Source of the DNA: Paulownia fortunei
Lineage: Eukaryota > Streptophyta > Magnoliopsida > Lamiales > Paulowniaceae
Assembly (NCBI GenBank): GCA_019321725.1
Contig: CM033122.1
Coordinates: 2,418,001-2,482,000 of the forward strand
Length of the DNA: 64,000 nucleotides
Reading direction: 5' to 3'
In this document: piece after piece, positions 1 through 12,757 of the stretch
Layout of the letters: each line of letters opens with the position of its first letter
Position numbering within the stretch: position 1 is the first letter of the stretch
Made by a program: the position numbers and the translations under genes
The notes under the pieces: model-generated
What the model was told of the DNA's origin: nothing
Seen by the model: only the letters and a program-made list of their open reading frames with translations
Databases searched by the model: none

Positions 1-54
1 TTTGGGACTTCCAGAAAAGGAATGGGGTGATAAATTTGGGACGCAGGGAGTACT
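1..54 (-). mobile_element. Truncated Stowaway-like MITE end
   Basis: Read on the minus strand from about position 54, the sequence starts TACTCCCTGCGTCCCAAATT, very close to the plant Stowaway (Tc1/mariner-type MITE) terminal consensus TACTCCCTCCGTCCC as I remember it. The element runs off the left edge of the window, so only one terminal inverted repeat is visible. It appears to lie in an intron of the CCR4-like gene. Confidence 0.6.
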
Positions 55-127
55 TAATTTGTTGAGTAAACTGTCCTTTGTAAACTAATTTAAAGCTGAT
101 TTTTTATGCTGATTCCATTGCCACACT

Positions 128-181
128 AGATCTATATATTGAAGTTAATACAGAAGATCTATATATTGAAGTTAATACAGA
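128..181 (+). repeat. Exact 27-bp tandem duplication
   Basis: A 27-bp unit beginning AGATCTATATATTGAAG occurs twice head to tail (128–154 and 155–181) with no mismatches seen. It lies in intronic DNA upstream of the first recognisable exon of the CCR4-like gene. The identity of the copies points to a recent local duplication. Confidence 0.9.
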
Positions 182-888
182 ACAGCTTGCAGCTCATCTA
201 TTCAGCCCGTTGTGTCAGTTTGAATGAATTAACACTCGAACAATTATCTCATAAAAAAGTAAAAGAATGTAAACATATGAAACCTGCAACGGTGTTTACC
301 GTAATGTTTGATGTCCTAGAACCAGTCTTTCAGATCAAACGATGAACTACTCGAACAATAGCAGAATTACCAATAAGAATTTTGTGCATAACCAAGCTTT
401 GTAAAAATGACATTACTTTATCGAATAAATCTACAATCTTAAGAAAGTACCATGGACTGGTTATGTTCAGTAATCAAACTTCTGCAAGCCAAGCAAGCAC
501 TGTTAGTTTTATTGCAAGGAACGATTCACAATACGGATGACTGAAGTAATGTGGCTTACAGTTATTGGCTAAGGTCAAGGCAACAAAAAACTACTGAGTG
601 TTTTAAAGCCAAGATGCATATGCAGATTATGTATTTGGGAAAATATTTTTCTCATCAGATTTTACTATTTACCAGATGGAATTTCTGCACATAGTACAAT
701 GATAAGGTGCCATTACATCTCTTGCATGATCTGCCTTGTGTATTACTTTTAAGATCTCCTTGATCTTCCCCAACTTTACTTTTTTCTCATTTGCTCTGCG
801 TGTTTCTTTCCAGTAACAATTTTTTGCTTCAGTCTCCCATAACTTATTAGCCCTTTATTTTGATTTGTATTTTAAATTGAAAAACCAG

Positions 889-3800
889 GAGGTTGATAGA
901 TTCCAAGACATAGAGGCAGAACTCAAGCCCCGTGGATATACTGGCATTTGGAAGGTTACATGGAAAATGCTTAGTTGCTTTGATGTTATCATATGGAATC
1001 TGGTTTTTCCCATTCTATGCACTAAGTGTTAGTTATTGCATACTTGCACACAGTCATGCAGCATTTTAGTTTGGTTCTTGGTTGTGATTGAATTACTCTT
1101 ACTAGATTTTCAGGTCAACTAAACATTCAAATTGGTGAACAACAGTTGTTGAGCTTGTATTTGAAGTTGTAAGGTATAAAGAGTCGGATTTACAAAAAAT
1201 TGAATAACTGGTCCATTGGTTTGCTTGTGTGAATCAAACTCCAACGTAGTGTATATTAGAATGAAGCTGTGACGGTTTTCTAGGTTTTCAAAGGAAGCAT
1301 GAGAGAGGTAATAAATTTTATATAGGTAGTGTTAAAGCCTACAAGCATTATTGTAGATTTAAAACTGACCAATATTAAAATGTTTCATTCTATGAATATG
1401 GAATAGTTCATCTAGCAAACAAAGTTAAACTTTCTAAAGTGGTTATCTGGAAGCATGAAATATAGCAGATTGCGAAAGTTGAGGCCTACCCCAGGTTTGT
1501 AGGGAATAACAAGTAGCAGGTCAAGTAAGTGACAAAATTTCTTTCTTGCATTTTTTCCCTGTGGAACAGGGGTTAATGACGACAAATTTAGATTAATGTC
1601 AAGTTTGTGGGATTTTCTGAACATGTTCTTAAGGTCTATCTAGTTCATAGTTGTTTGACCTCTGAATTGATCTTTTATATGAACTACTATCATCAACTGG
1701 AAGAGAGAATTATTTTGGATAAGGGGCTCGTTTAGCTCAAGAGAATCTCTCTCTCTCTCTCTCTCTCTGTGGTTCCATGTTCAGGTTAATGGGGTATGCA
1801 AAGGCCTTGTTTATTGAGATGCTTTCTAAGAAGGCCTGAACTTTAAATTGTGAAAAGTTGGCACCTTAGTGACTTGCCATGAAATAAATAAGGAAATATT
1901 TGGAGTGGAATTGGTGAAATGTAGGGGAGGGGAACAGCTCAGAGCTCTTTTAGGCAGGTTTTTTTATTTTTTTTGTTTGTCTACTTTCTGATCTTGAATC
2001 TCCAGGCTTTTGCATTTCCTAAAAAGTGAAAGCTGCTGTGGAAAATGGTAATGAAGAAGAAATTTTATCCAGAATCTTTTAATATCCATCGTTAATATAA
2101 TTGGTTGTTTGAGAGCCACCGGGACTTTGGTCCTTGAATGCCCAAATATATCTTTCCATGTTACTGGGTGACAATATAGTTCAAATTAATTGCTTCATAT
2201 ATCGTTATTGATTTGGTTGTTTGTTTATATTTTTCCAAGTGGCTGTATAGAGATTCATTTCCATTGTCATATACTTTCTTGTTAAAAATTCCATTGCAGG
2301 CAATGAAAATTTGTAATAGTAACTCTAGAGTTGTAAATTAATATATTCTCTGAGCATGTTTTAAGAATATAATATGTTCAATAGTGGTAGATAATCATGA
2401 TTTTAATTTTTAGATGCGAACTGGTGATCCTGCTGATGGTTGTGCTATATTTTGGCGTGTCACAAGGTATGAACTCCCAATTTATTGTAGACATTTGAAA
2501 TGGAAGTATAAACTCATGGAAACACTTCTTTTAGCATGTGTTAAGAGTGAATATATTAGCATGTCAATTACTGTACAAGTTTTTATTTGGGTTTAGGTAG
2601 AGTTATTTGATTTTCATTGTATAGGTTCTGTACGACATTCTGCTTGTTCATGCGCAATATCCTTTCCACTATTAAATTCAATAGTGTAAACCTATCCCAC
2701 TATGACTGACAACTTCAAAAGTGTGATAGGCTGGCACGAGTTATATACCAAATGGGTTAAATTTGCCCAAACATCTTGTCAGGCAACAAAATTGATTAAT
2801 ATATTGAACCATTTTCTCATTGCTTGCTTATTTGAGTAGTTGAGGTATTTCTAATGTAAGATCACTAATGCCCGTTTAATTCAACTTGATTGCCTATTTC
2901 ATTCTGTGTATCACACATTGGCATTAGCAAATATTCGCAATCAGCATATCATTTCATTCACTAAATGGTTGCAAAGGCTATCTGCACTTAAATCAGCATG
3001 AATTCAGTTCAGCTACAAATTTTGGAATATTAAAAACAACAATAAAAGGAAAGAATGCTTTTTTTCTTTTAATTATCACCATGTAAAATTACTGTTCAGA
3101 TAACAAATTTCTTTGGGTTTTCTTTAACACATCCTGATGCGTTATTGTTTTAGGTTGCACTTTGAAGATTGTAAACTGAACAGTTCGTGTAACTTTGTTT
3201 TCGAAAAAAATTGATTTTATGACTATCTATCTTCTGTTAATATATTTGATTCTGCAATTTTGGCATTTCTAGATGTAAATTGATAGCTCTAGGAGCAGGA
3301 CAAGAGTTGGCAAGTCATTCCTTTTGGTCTTAGCATGTTGAGGATGATTTTGTATTCTGCATTTTGCCCCTTCATGTGGAAGCATATGAAATAGACTTTG
3401 AATTGGAATTAACTAAGTGCAAATTGTGTTTTAGATTCAAGTTGCTGCATGAAGAATCTATTGAATACAATAAGCTTGGCCTTCGGGATAATGTTGCTCA
3501 GATATGTGTGTTTGAGGTACATCAGTTTTCAGAGTACTTTTGTAAACACTTACAGAGACTGTGAGTATATGATGTTGTCCGTGACTCTCTACAATTGGTA
3601 TTCCTTCATTCATATTGTTTTTTCTTGCTGAACAGTCTCTGAATGGGCAGAATAATAGTAATGGGGCATCAACTCTGTCTACAAGGCAAGATGAATTTCT
3701 TCCTCTAGTATTTTGTCGTAATATTGGTTTCCTCTAAAGCATAAATATAATGTCTTTTTTATCAGTTCTTGAACATGTTTACGATTCAAGTGCTTTGTTA

Positions 3801-6800
3801 AAAAGGTTTCAACCTGGAGAATAATCAAAGACAATTTTAACAGTTATTCGAAGTATGGCTCCATATTCATTCTATTACTATGAAATTTCTGATCCTCCCA
3901 ACCCTGCTAGGTGTTTGTTTTCTTAATCACCTTTACTAATTAGACCCTGACTTTTATCAGAGCATGCATTAATGCATGTGGCCACATCTGAACTATGATC
4001 AGTAAGTCTAGTCAGATGCTGCAGCTAATAAAGAATGAAATATTGATATTAAATACTGATATGGTACCGTTGTGTTAGTGAACCACCTAAAACATTGTTA
4101 TTCCCCATGGTGGGTTTTGTTGAATTTCTGTATTTTGAACTGGAAAAAAGAAAAGAAGAAGAAGAAGAAAATTCTCTGACTTCAAGAGAAGACAAACATT
4201 AGACATCAGATGAAAATAATCTATTGTTTCTCTGATACATCATTTCCGTAAGTAGATTTATAGTAACTTTGCTGCTCATAACCTTGCATCTAAGTCTTTT
4301 CTGAACTCTTTACGCAGTAGCATGTCAGCATCAATATTTCCACCTTGTTTGCTCCTACCAATGTCTTCCTTAGCAAGGATTAAATTAGTTAATGGCCTTT
4401 AAAGTATAATAGATATTCCTTTAGCTCCGTATTTTGAGGGCAAATGAAAAATGATGAAGTTTTCGTTGCTAGAAAAATTATATTTTTATAGTGTAAAGTA
4501 TGTAAAAGTGGTAAATGCTTTAAACAATTTCCATGTACCCCTAAAAAACATTCGAGCGAATTGAATCTGATGAGTATACAAAACCTTGGTTCTGTAGCAC
4601 AGTAGAAAGAATAGTTAATTTGAAGAGCAATGTACAAGTAGTTTCTCTTTAGGAATGTTGAGAATCAGTTTACAGGATTTTAGTTGTTGACTAGTTGAAT
4701 CCTATTTCTTTTAATAAACATGCAAGTTGATGTTTGCACATTGTTTTGATTGTTAATTTTTATTCTTTCTTTTTAAAAAAAAAATTACGACTTTTGCTGA
4801 AGATGGCAAAAATTTTGCAGTGGCAGCTCAGCAAGCTCTAACAGAGTTGTTGTTTGCAACATTCATGTGCTTTTCAATCCTAAAAGGGGAGATGTTAAGC
4901 TTGGACAGGTATGGATGTTGTCTATAAGTGGTTCTGGTTGATCTTTGATATCTCATATGAGACTAAGTGCATAATATTCATCTTTATTTCCTTGGAAGAA
5001 GCATGATGCTTAACAATGGTTGGTTTACTTATTATACACGAGAAAATTTACAGCTGAATCATGCACAAGTATTGGATTCTGTCTACTGTCTCCTATGACT
5101 CTATGGTCTGTCTGTTGATTGATTCACCCTTGTACACTTGACAATATCCATCTATCGTTAACTTCTATTTCTGCTACATGAAGGTTGTAAATATGTAAAG
5201 AATAGTTGTGAATCTATCGAAACCTTGCCCTCGTCCCTCTTTCCCCCTGTTGGCCGTCCCCCCTAAACAGTTGAAAATGCATGAAATGAGAAACAACTTC
5301 TTATCATGAGATAGTCAGTAGGAAAGGCCCTAAAAAAGGAATTTCATTAATTTTTCTGAATTTGGGAAGTCCTCATAAGGGTGGCTTGCCAGTTTAACAA
5401 GAAGTAAGGTTTCTTCTTGTTCTCATCTTCCTCTTAGCTCTCTCTGATATTGTGTAACCTGTCTGCTTCATATGTAACAATTTCTAGTAAATGGGCCTTT
5501 TATTTTGAGCTTACTGAATCTCCTTTAAGACCATTTTTTGCTCTCTCTTTCTTTCACTTTTCCCCCGAAATTCATGTTAATTGTATATCTTTGTTCTATT
5601 TTATATCTAATAGATGTACCTGTTTTATGTCTTCCCATTAGACCAGGAAATTTTATCTGTTATACTATGTTTAGATTTGTGGTCTTTATCATTCCTTTTG
5701 TGACTGCAGTAGCTGAATATGCATACGAATAGATAGCCTGATTTTTTTCTTCTTTTTTTCTCTCAAGAACTCAATACTAGCTATGTGCTTTCTCCTTTAC
5801 CCAACAGTCAATTTTATGGAACTTTGCTCTTTAGTAGCTATCTTAGCTGGAGTTAAAATTAAAGTTAGTGTGATTATCATACTTTCAAGTTAATTGTCTT
5901 GATTTGTAGTTTATATGTTGAAATGTTTGAGTCATCTTGAAACGCATGTTACTATTTACATGTTTCTTGGACTTCATTTTTGTCGGTCAGATCAGGGTAC
6001 TTCTGGACAAGGCACATGCTGTGAAACAGCTTTGGGATGATGCTCCTATAGTTATCTGTGGAGACTTTAATTGCACTCCCAAGGTTGTTTGCTTGTTTCT
6101 ACATTGTCTATATTATCTAATTCCATCTTATTGCTTTATGTACTCCTGAAGTATTTTGAATCTAATTTAATCCATCATTGGTCTCTCTCTGGATATGTAT
6201 GATGTCAACACCACCTCATTGTTCTATCAGAGTCCCATGTACAACTTCATCACAGAGCAAAAGGTATTAGGATGCTTCAAATTTTCTTTATCCTTTTCCT
6301 CCATCTTGCTTTCTTTCTTTCTTTCTTCAGATCTCCACAACTGGCGCAGCTTAAAGACTCTTAGGCTTTTTCAATATCTTACTGCAGCTAGATCTATCAG
6401 AGCTGGCCCGAGATGAGGTCTCTGGGCAAGCCTCTGCTGAAATACGCCCGCCAAGGCCTGCTTATCCTGATTTTAGGTATATATCTGTATGCTGGTTAAA
6501 TTATTTGTGTGATGAGGTATTGGTGTCTTATCGGCTGCCATTTAAGGTGGAATACTTAATGCAGGACACAAGCTGCTGATGATTCTACTCAAGCTTCTGC
6601 AGTTAATTGTGAAAAAATAGAACAAGGAGATTTTCCTTTAGATGCACAGAAGTTAGCCTGTGTTCGCAGTTCCACAAAAGCCCCTTCTATGGGGAGCTAT
6701 TCTAAACCTGGATGTTCAGTGGTGGATGAGACCTCAGATTCTTGCATTGGTGAAGAGCATAGAAGTAGGAGAGCTAATGACTTGCCAACCCATGATACAG

Positions 6801-9388
6801 CAGATAGTTTTGCAATCAAGAGTATGTCGACTCCACGTGTCCCTTGCGATATCTTGAATGGAAATCTTAGTAGTGCTCAAGATGATATCGAATCTCCTAT
6901 TAAACATCTGGTCTTGCCTGACAATCATTCAAGTGATCTTATTAATACATCCGACCCTACAGGGACCTATAATTCGGATACATCTCAACTTGAGGGACCT
7001 TCCAAAAACTTGTTTCCTAATAGTCATGATGTTGCTTCGTCAAAATGCATGGCAGTTGCTTTATCTGTTTCAGCTGCAAATGATAACCATGATAAGCCGT
7101 CCTATGGATCTGCTTCATGTGAATCTACAAGTGCTGATTTCATGTTGGATGAGAAATTTGAGGTCTTATCACTTAATGAATTAGTTGATGGGGCTACAGA
7201 CAAACTCAGTGAAGATTGTGACTCATTTTTATCTGAATTACATAGTACTGGTGAAAGTCCCTTGCATTCTCATGATGATGAGATTCTCAATGACACCCTT
7301 TATGTTGAACATGAGATCATCACTGATGTGGGAAATTCGTCCACCAGTCCATCAGCTTGGACTCCAGCAGAAATACAAAGCGCAACAGGTAGTGTAGACT
7401 GCAAGGTCATGGAACACACTTTGAAGTTGACAAGTGCATATGCAGAAGTTGAGGTATGCTTTACAAACTATGGCTCTTAATTTTCTTTAGGATGCTACAT
7501 GTGTTGGGAAGTGGTTGATTTTCAATCATGAAAGGGTACAACTTTTTGCTCTTGCAGAACTCTTCAGGGTTAAGAGATTCCAGTGGTGAACCGTTTGTCA
7601 CCAGCTACCACAGACGTTTCTCAGGCACAGTTGATTACATATGGTCAGTCATAGAACATCTTTCAATATTCCCATCTGTCAGATGTATTTCTTCTGTCTC
7701 GATGAAGTAATAAATGCAGAATGACCTTTTTTTGTTATGGTTTTATGATGTCCCATAAACTCATCTTGATTGTTTTAAAGGTGGCAGTGTACATCGTAAG
7801 TGGCTTTCTGAAAACACTTTTGACCTATAATTAATGGGCTACATAATATAATGTGCTCAAGATTGACATTTAAGTAATTCTAGGATGCTTGATCCTCTCT
7901 TCCAGTGTTCAAGTAGATCCTTGCATTTAGAACCGAGACTGGTGATGATTTCATTCATTGGCGCTTTCTAGCAAGTTCTATCTTAGTTCTGCCACTGCTG
8001 TGGTAATAAAAACTTACTCTTCAAAAATATTTTCATGTTCGAGAGAGAAATAATAAGAACCTCAAAGTAAAAGTAGAGGAAGCGGTTCTCCTTTTTTCCC
8101 CCCTTTTTTTGGTTCTTTTTCGGGGACAAGCAAATGGGCAAATGTGGGAATGAGGTTTGACATGTTGCGTTTCAGCCCTTAACAAAAGTTGAAGTTATGA
8201 AGAGTGCCAAAATTATAGGACCAGGGAGATACAATGATACCTAATATATACTGTTTTTTGAAAAGGTCTAATCTCTGACTGGCTGGATTATATGCTCATA
8301 TTTATTTTCATTTGGCAAACTATTTTATTGGGCTTAATAGTTCTACTTAATCCCTTGCTGTCCAGGCACTCTGAAGGTCTACAAACTGTGAAGGTTCTTG
8401 CTCCAATTCCCAAGCATGTTATGCAGCAAACTCGGGGATTTCCCACAAAGGTATAATATCAAGTAAATTGCTATAGATCATTGTATCATCATTTTTACAG
8501 AGTTAGCAATGTTGGTATATAAATTACGTACTTCTGTAACATAGATGATTTTCTTAAAAAGTGAAAATATCAAGATAGATCAATCTTCTTAATCATGTAC
8601 TGTTGTGAATTGTATCAAGTTGAATTATTTGTGTATTATGAATACTGGGAATGTTGATGCTCATGAACTGTAGATTGATGTCAATTCCCAACAGTGCAAA
8701 GAAATGAACTGGAAAGCACCTAAGAAAAATGTGTTGTTTTATGTTCTGGGATCTCTTTCACCGTTATCCTTGCAGCATTTGGTGCCGTAGTACAGATTGT
8801 AAAGTGCTTGTAACATATAAATTAAGCCAGAAGGCCAGTGGATTAGATGTGCTTCGCATTAAATAACAGGAAAAGTCTGAAATCAAATGAAATAGTATCA
8901 AACAATGTTTGCTGATGTATTGATATGTTTGTCGGCAACAATAAGCAGTAATCTACACATGAGAATTCGAGTGTTTGAGAACAGGAAATATCAATATCAT
9001 CAAGTGAGTTGACTATCTTGAGCTGTTCATGATAATGATATTCATATTTCAAGTAATATTTACAGATGACTAGCGTCTCGTGGTGGTGAAGACTTCGTGT
9101 TCCAAGGTTCCTTTAGCATCCAAGTGATATTAACCATTCTTGCAGTATTTTTAGCCTGATAAAAATCACTGCTTTTCTATATCCTTTTGGGTGAATTTTG
9201 GTCAAATTAGCATCTTACGTATCTCTAGAGAGTCCTAAAATCTCTAAAGATTGATGTTGGGTTTAATGCTCATGTTATAATGTTTTTTGTTGGGTTGTAT
9301 TTTTCAGAAATGGGGAAGTGATCACATTGCGTTGGTTTCGGAATTTGCTTTCACTAAAGATATCTCCTCTGAGAATGCCAGCCAATGA
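889..9388 (+). CDS. CCR4-type poly(A) deadenylase, 3' part (carbon catabolite repressor 4 homolog, CCR4-6-like)
   Basis: Exonuclease–endonuclease–phosphatase (EEP) fold nuclease of the CCR4 family, which removes poly(A) tails from mRNA. Twelve exons are placed: 889–954, 2414–2466, 3435–3516, 3636–3685, 4821–4908, 5991–6083, 6231–6263, 6388–6476, 6565–7453, 7558–7643, 8366–8450 and 9308–9388, giving 564 residues to the stop; the N-terminus lies beyond the left edge. The first codon is the Glu of the family LQEVD block (catalytic Glu). Further EEP marks are CGDFN (residues 136–140, catalytic Asp and Asn), the DYIWHSE block, and SDH (542–544, catalytic His) near the C-terminus. Between GDFN and DYIW lies a Ser/Asp-rich insertion of roughly 330 residues, mostly one 889-nt exon, which suggests plant CCR4-6. 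The intron 3686–4820 has a GC donor. Bases 1–888 hold no exon I could recognise. Confidence 0.88.
1746..1768 (+). repeat. (TC)n microsatellite
   Basis: An uninterrupted run of TC dinucleotides in the large intron of the CCR4-like gene. Simple sequence repeat; no other role is visible. Confidence 0.95.
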
Positions 9389-11677
9389 TAATTAAGAGTC
9401 TTGTGCATTTCACGCATTCCCATTTGCTGAGCAAGCTGAATGCTCTGGTGCAGGAGAAGAACCCAGGCTCTCTTGCAACCACTAGAGCTACCTGGACTAT
9501 TTTTCTCATCAACATCTTCTTGTACTATTTGTTATCCCTCCTTTTACTTTGTCCTAGACAAAATGTCATCCTTAGTGTATGGCTGTGGAGAGGCTTTGCA
9601 AGTGTCATAACAGGTTAGTTCAACAGTTGTAATCATAGCGTGTTTCACGACTAGCTGTCTAGTTGACCTTCAATCCATTATAGATGGTTGCTCGTCGTTA
9701 AGCCATCTTCTGTTAGCATAATCTTTTGCTTGAGACTGTTTTCTTTAGTTGTTAATTAACTGGAGAATTGTTGGATGGCTGCTGGCTGGAATCTGGACAA
9801 CCTGTACTCATTGGTATGATATTCATTTTCTGCACTTGCATAGCAATAGATCTAAGAGTTCAAATATTGCATGTACTAAGAACCTTATAACCACATGGTA
9901 TGTATGATCATATGAAACACGCATTATCCATCCAAGAATTTCACTTGACTTTGCAATGTTGATTTTTTGTATTATATTTTCATTTAGGTCAGAAAATGAG
10001 GCAGCAATCACGTGGAGCCAATCCGCATGTGATCACATCGTAAGTACAATATTTTTAATAATGAAATACCCCAAGCGTTGTCGTTTAGCCAAGTCGTGTC
10101 GCTTTTAGCTAAAAAGATATATAATGACCAAGTCGGCCATCTTTTCATCAAACAGCTGTGGTTTGAAGAATTGCCAAAAAATACTCAATATATGTGATTA
10201 TTTAGAAATATCTGAAAGGAACACTCGGTGGAATATTATTTTCATTTTTTTTTTCAATTAATAAAAATATTTTATATCTTTTTCATTAGGAAGACTTTAA
10301 ATGAAACAGCGTTTCTTCAAAATTATCTTATTATTTTGTAGAAGTCGTGACCTTGGTCTTGGTCTTTTCATTAGAGGATATCTCAAAACAAAGCTTTATA
10401 TATTAAAATGAATATATCTTTTAAAAGTTACTCTCTAACTTTACTGTTTAACTATATTTTTTGCAAAATTTTCTTAAATTCTTTCATTATTTAGTAATTA
10501 TAAGTAATATTTTATTATAGAATTTATTAGCATGTATTGTATATTTTTTTTAAATAACTTTGGGAAACTTGAGATTTTTAATGAATTTTTTAATTTTTTT
10601 TAGAATATTCCGAAATTTTATAAGACTAAATTAGAAATTAAATTTCATTTTGAATAGTCGTTTATTGGTCGAAATTTTAGAAATTTCAATCAGAATTTCA
10701 TAGCGTGGCCATACAAATCAATCACGCTTTTGAATTTTCAGAGATTGCGTGATGAAAATTGAAATTGACAGATTCTGACTTCAAACTTGTTTGACAGCGT
10801 CTGCAGTTTTGCCGGCCCTTCATTTTTTCCAAATCCATCATTGGTTCCAACGGATTTTCTATTTAACTATTCAAACTTATATTCGCAGCAAGTGCTTTTA
10901 CAAGGAGTTATATTAATTTCTCAATAATAATTTAACTACATCATTTAATATAAAATACAATAATTTTAATAATTTATACATGCCCTGAAATTAAAATTTA
11001 TTTTTCAAGCACTACTAGTTTATTTATTGATAAATATAAAATGAAAAATCTTCGAGATAAAAAGTGTCGTAGTTGAATAGTCGTGAAAGCATTACTCAAG
11101 AACATATTCTCTTGAAATAGAACAAATCAAGTCACTATCATTTTCTTCTGTAGGACCAGATTTTTCTTTTTCTTGTTTTGTTTTTATTGGTATATTACTT
11201 ATGAAATAAGAACTCTGTTCTTGGAAATAATTATTGTATTGCTAAAAATCATTTCCCTCTATATTTTTATTTATGTATTTTGGGAGCCATAATTAAGATG
11301 AAAAGTCTACCCTATGAAAGAGGAAAGAATCCAGAAGCAAAACATAGCGCATTAAAAGCCTATTTCCTGCCCTCTTCCTACCAACAAACAAATTCCTTTG
11401 TACAAACAAACCAAATTTTAATGCTTCTTAATTCTCTTACGCACTCATAGTCATACACCTCAATAGCTTTTTAACTAAATATAGTGTTTTTTTTTTTCAA
11501 TCCTAGATAAGCTTTTTTTTTTTTTTTTCTTCTCTTGCCATTATCAAAAATAGAGAATTTTGAAAAAAAGAGAAAAATCAGCCATTTGTTTCCCATTTGG
11601 CTCATCCGATATTCCTCATCCCACTTGTTCACATCCTTTTTTCTTTATGTTAGATATCCAAACCATCAAAAATTTCC
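9389..11677. other. Intergenic spacer downstream of the CCR4-like gene
   Basis: The first few hundred bases are probably the 3'UTR of the CCR4-like gene. The rest is AT-rich with many stops in all frames and short T- and A-tracts. An open stretch at 9385–9618 overlaps the CCR4 stop, has no family resemblance and is probably UTR. No RNA gene or transposon was recognised here. Confidence 0.5.
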
Positions 11678-11689
11678 TATATATATAAA
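11678..11689 (+). promoter_or_regulatory. Candidate TATA box for the KCS gene
   Basis: TATATATATAAA followed by ACACACTCAC is a good plant TATA context. It lies about 1.07 kb upstream of the KCS start codon, which is possible because the leader contains at least one intron. A (CT)n tract at about 12163–12180 is also typical of plant promoters or leaders. The transcription start is not determined. Confidence 0.35.
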
Positions 11690-12483
11690 CACACTCACTT
11701 AATCTTGTTTCATTGACACTTCTAATTTTGAAAATGCAGTGTTATCTCTTGATTAGTCCCCATTTCTAGGTATGAATTTGTATTTGTGGGAGGCTATATT
11801 ACATCGATCCATGGTATTATAACTTATGATTAAGAACTCATCGAGAATATTTATTTTCTTACACAAATAAAATTAGGATACTTAATATTAAAGTGATGTA
11901 CAATTATATCTTCTAGCAGAAATAGTTTACACAACATTTTTATGTATAGACATATAAAATCAGAATTAATATTTAGCAGCATACAACTCAGAATGTATAT
12001 TTAGCAGAATACAATTCATCACATACAACATGCATTCAAATCAAACATATGTACAACTCATCGCATACACAACATGCGTTCAAATCAAACATATGTTGTC
12101 GCCACACGCAGCATTTGGTGAATATTATTGACCCAAAAACACCTCATTCTTTCCAAAACAAACTCTCTCTCTCTCTCTTTCTACATACTCAGACAATTGG
12201 TTTCTCCGATAAATTTTAAGGAAAAAAGGTTAGCGTCTTATGATCTGCTTATCTTTTAGGCTTCTCTTGCAATAACCAGTTTCTGGGTTTCTTTTTTCCC
12301 ACTTTTTGAGTTTATTGAGCATGAATGTTGATGATAAATCCAAATTCTGATGATAAAGTTGGAATCTTTGGCCATCATTTGTATGTTTGTTTCTTTTGTG
12401 ACGATGGGTTTTTTTTTTATTTTGCAGGGATTTTCTGAAATTTCGAGCTGCATTACAAGCTTCTTTATAGAGAGTGTAGAAAG

Positions 12484-12732
12484 GTATGTTCTTTCGAGAA
12501 AGATTTGATTCTGATCGCGTATCTAGATAAATCTGGCATTTTTCTGGGAAATCTTTTCTTGTAAGACCCTTGTAGGACTCTTTAGATCCAGAAAAAGCTC
12601 CAAATCTTAGGATTAAAATTTTATCATAGTTGCAATAATATATGATGCCAGTTTTTGAAATAAATTAATTTCTAGATCTTTAATATCTCATTTTCTGATC
12701 ACCATTAAACTTATTTTTTTTTTTTTTTCCAG
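12484..12732 (+). other. Probable leader (5'UTR) intron of the KCS gene
   Basis: A donor AAG|GTATGT at 12484 and a long poly-T tract ending CCAG at 12732 bound a 249-bp AT-rich stretch just before the KCS start codon at 12758. The adjoining leader exon has no ATG between about 12429 and 12483. Inferred from splice consensus only. Confidence 0.5.
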
Positions 12733-12757
12733 AGAGTCGAAGTTTAAGTAGTGAAAA

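Noticed and set aside
6660..7397. Several alternative-frame open stretches (6660–6857, 6858–7184, 7185–7397).
   Set aside because: They overlap the long CCR4-like exon 6565–7453, whose frame is continuous with flanking EEP-domain exons.
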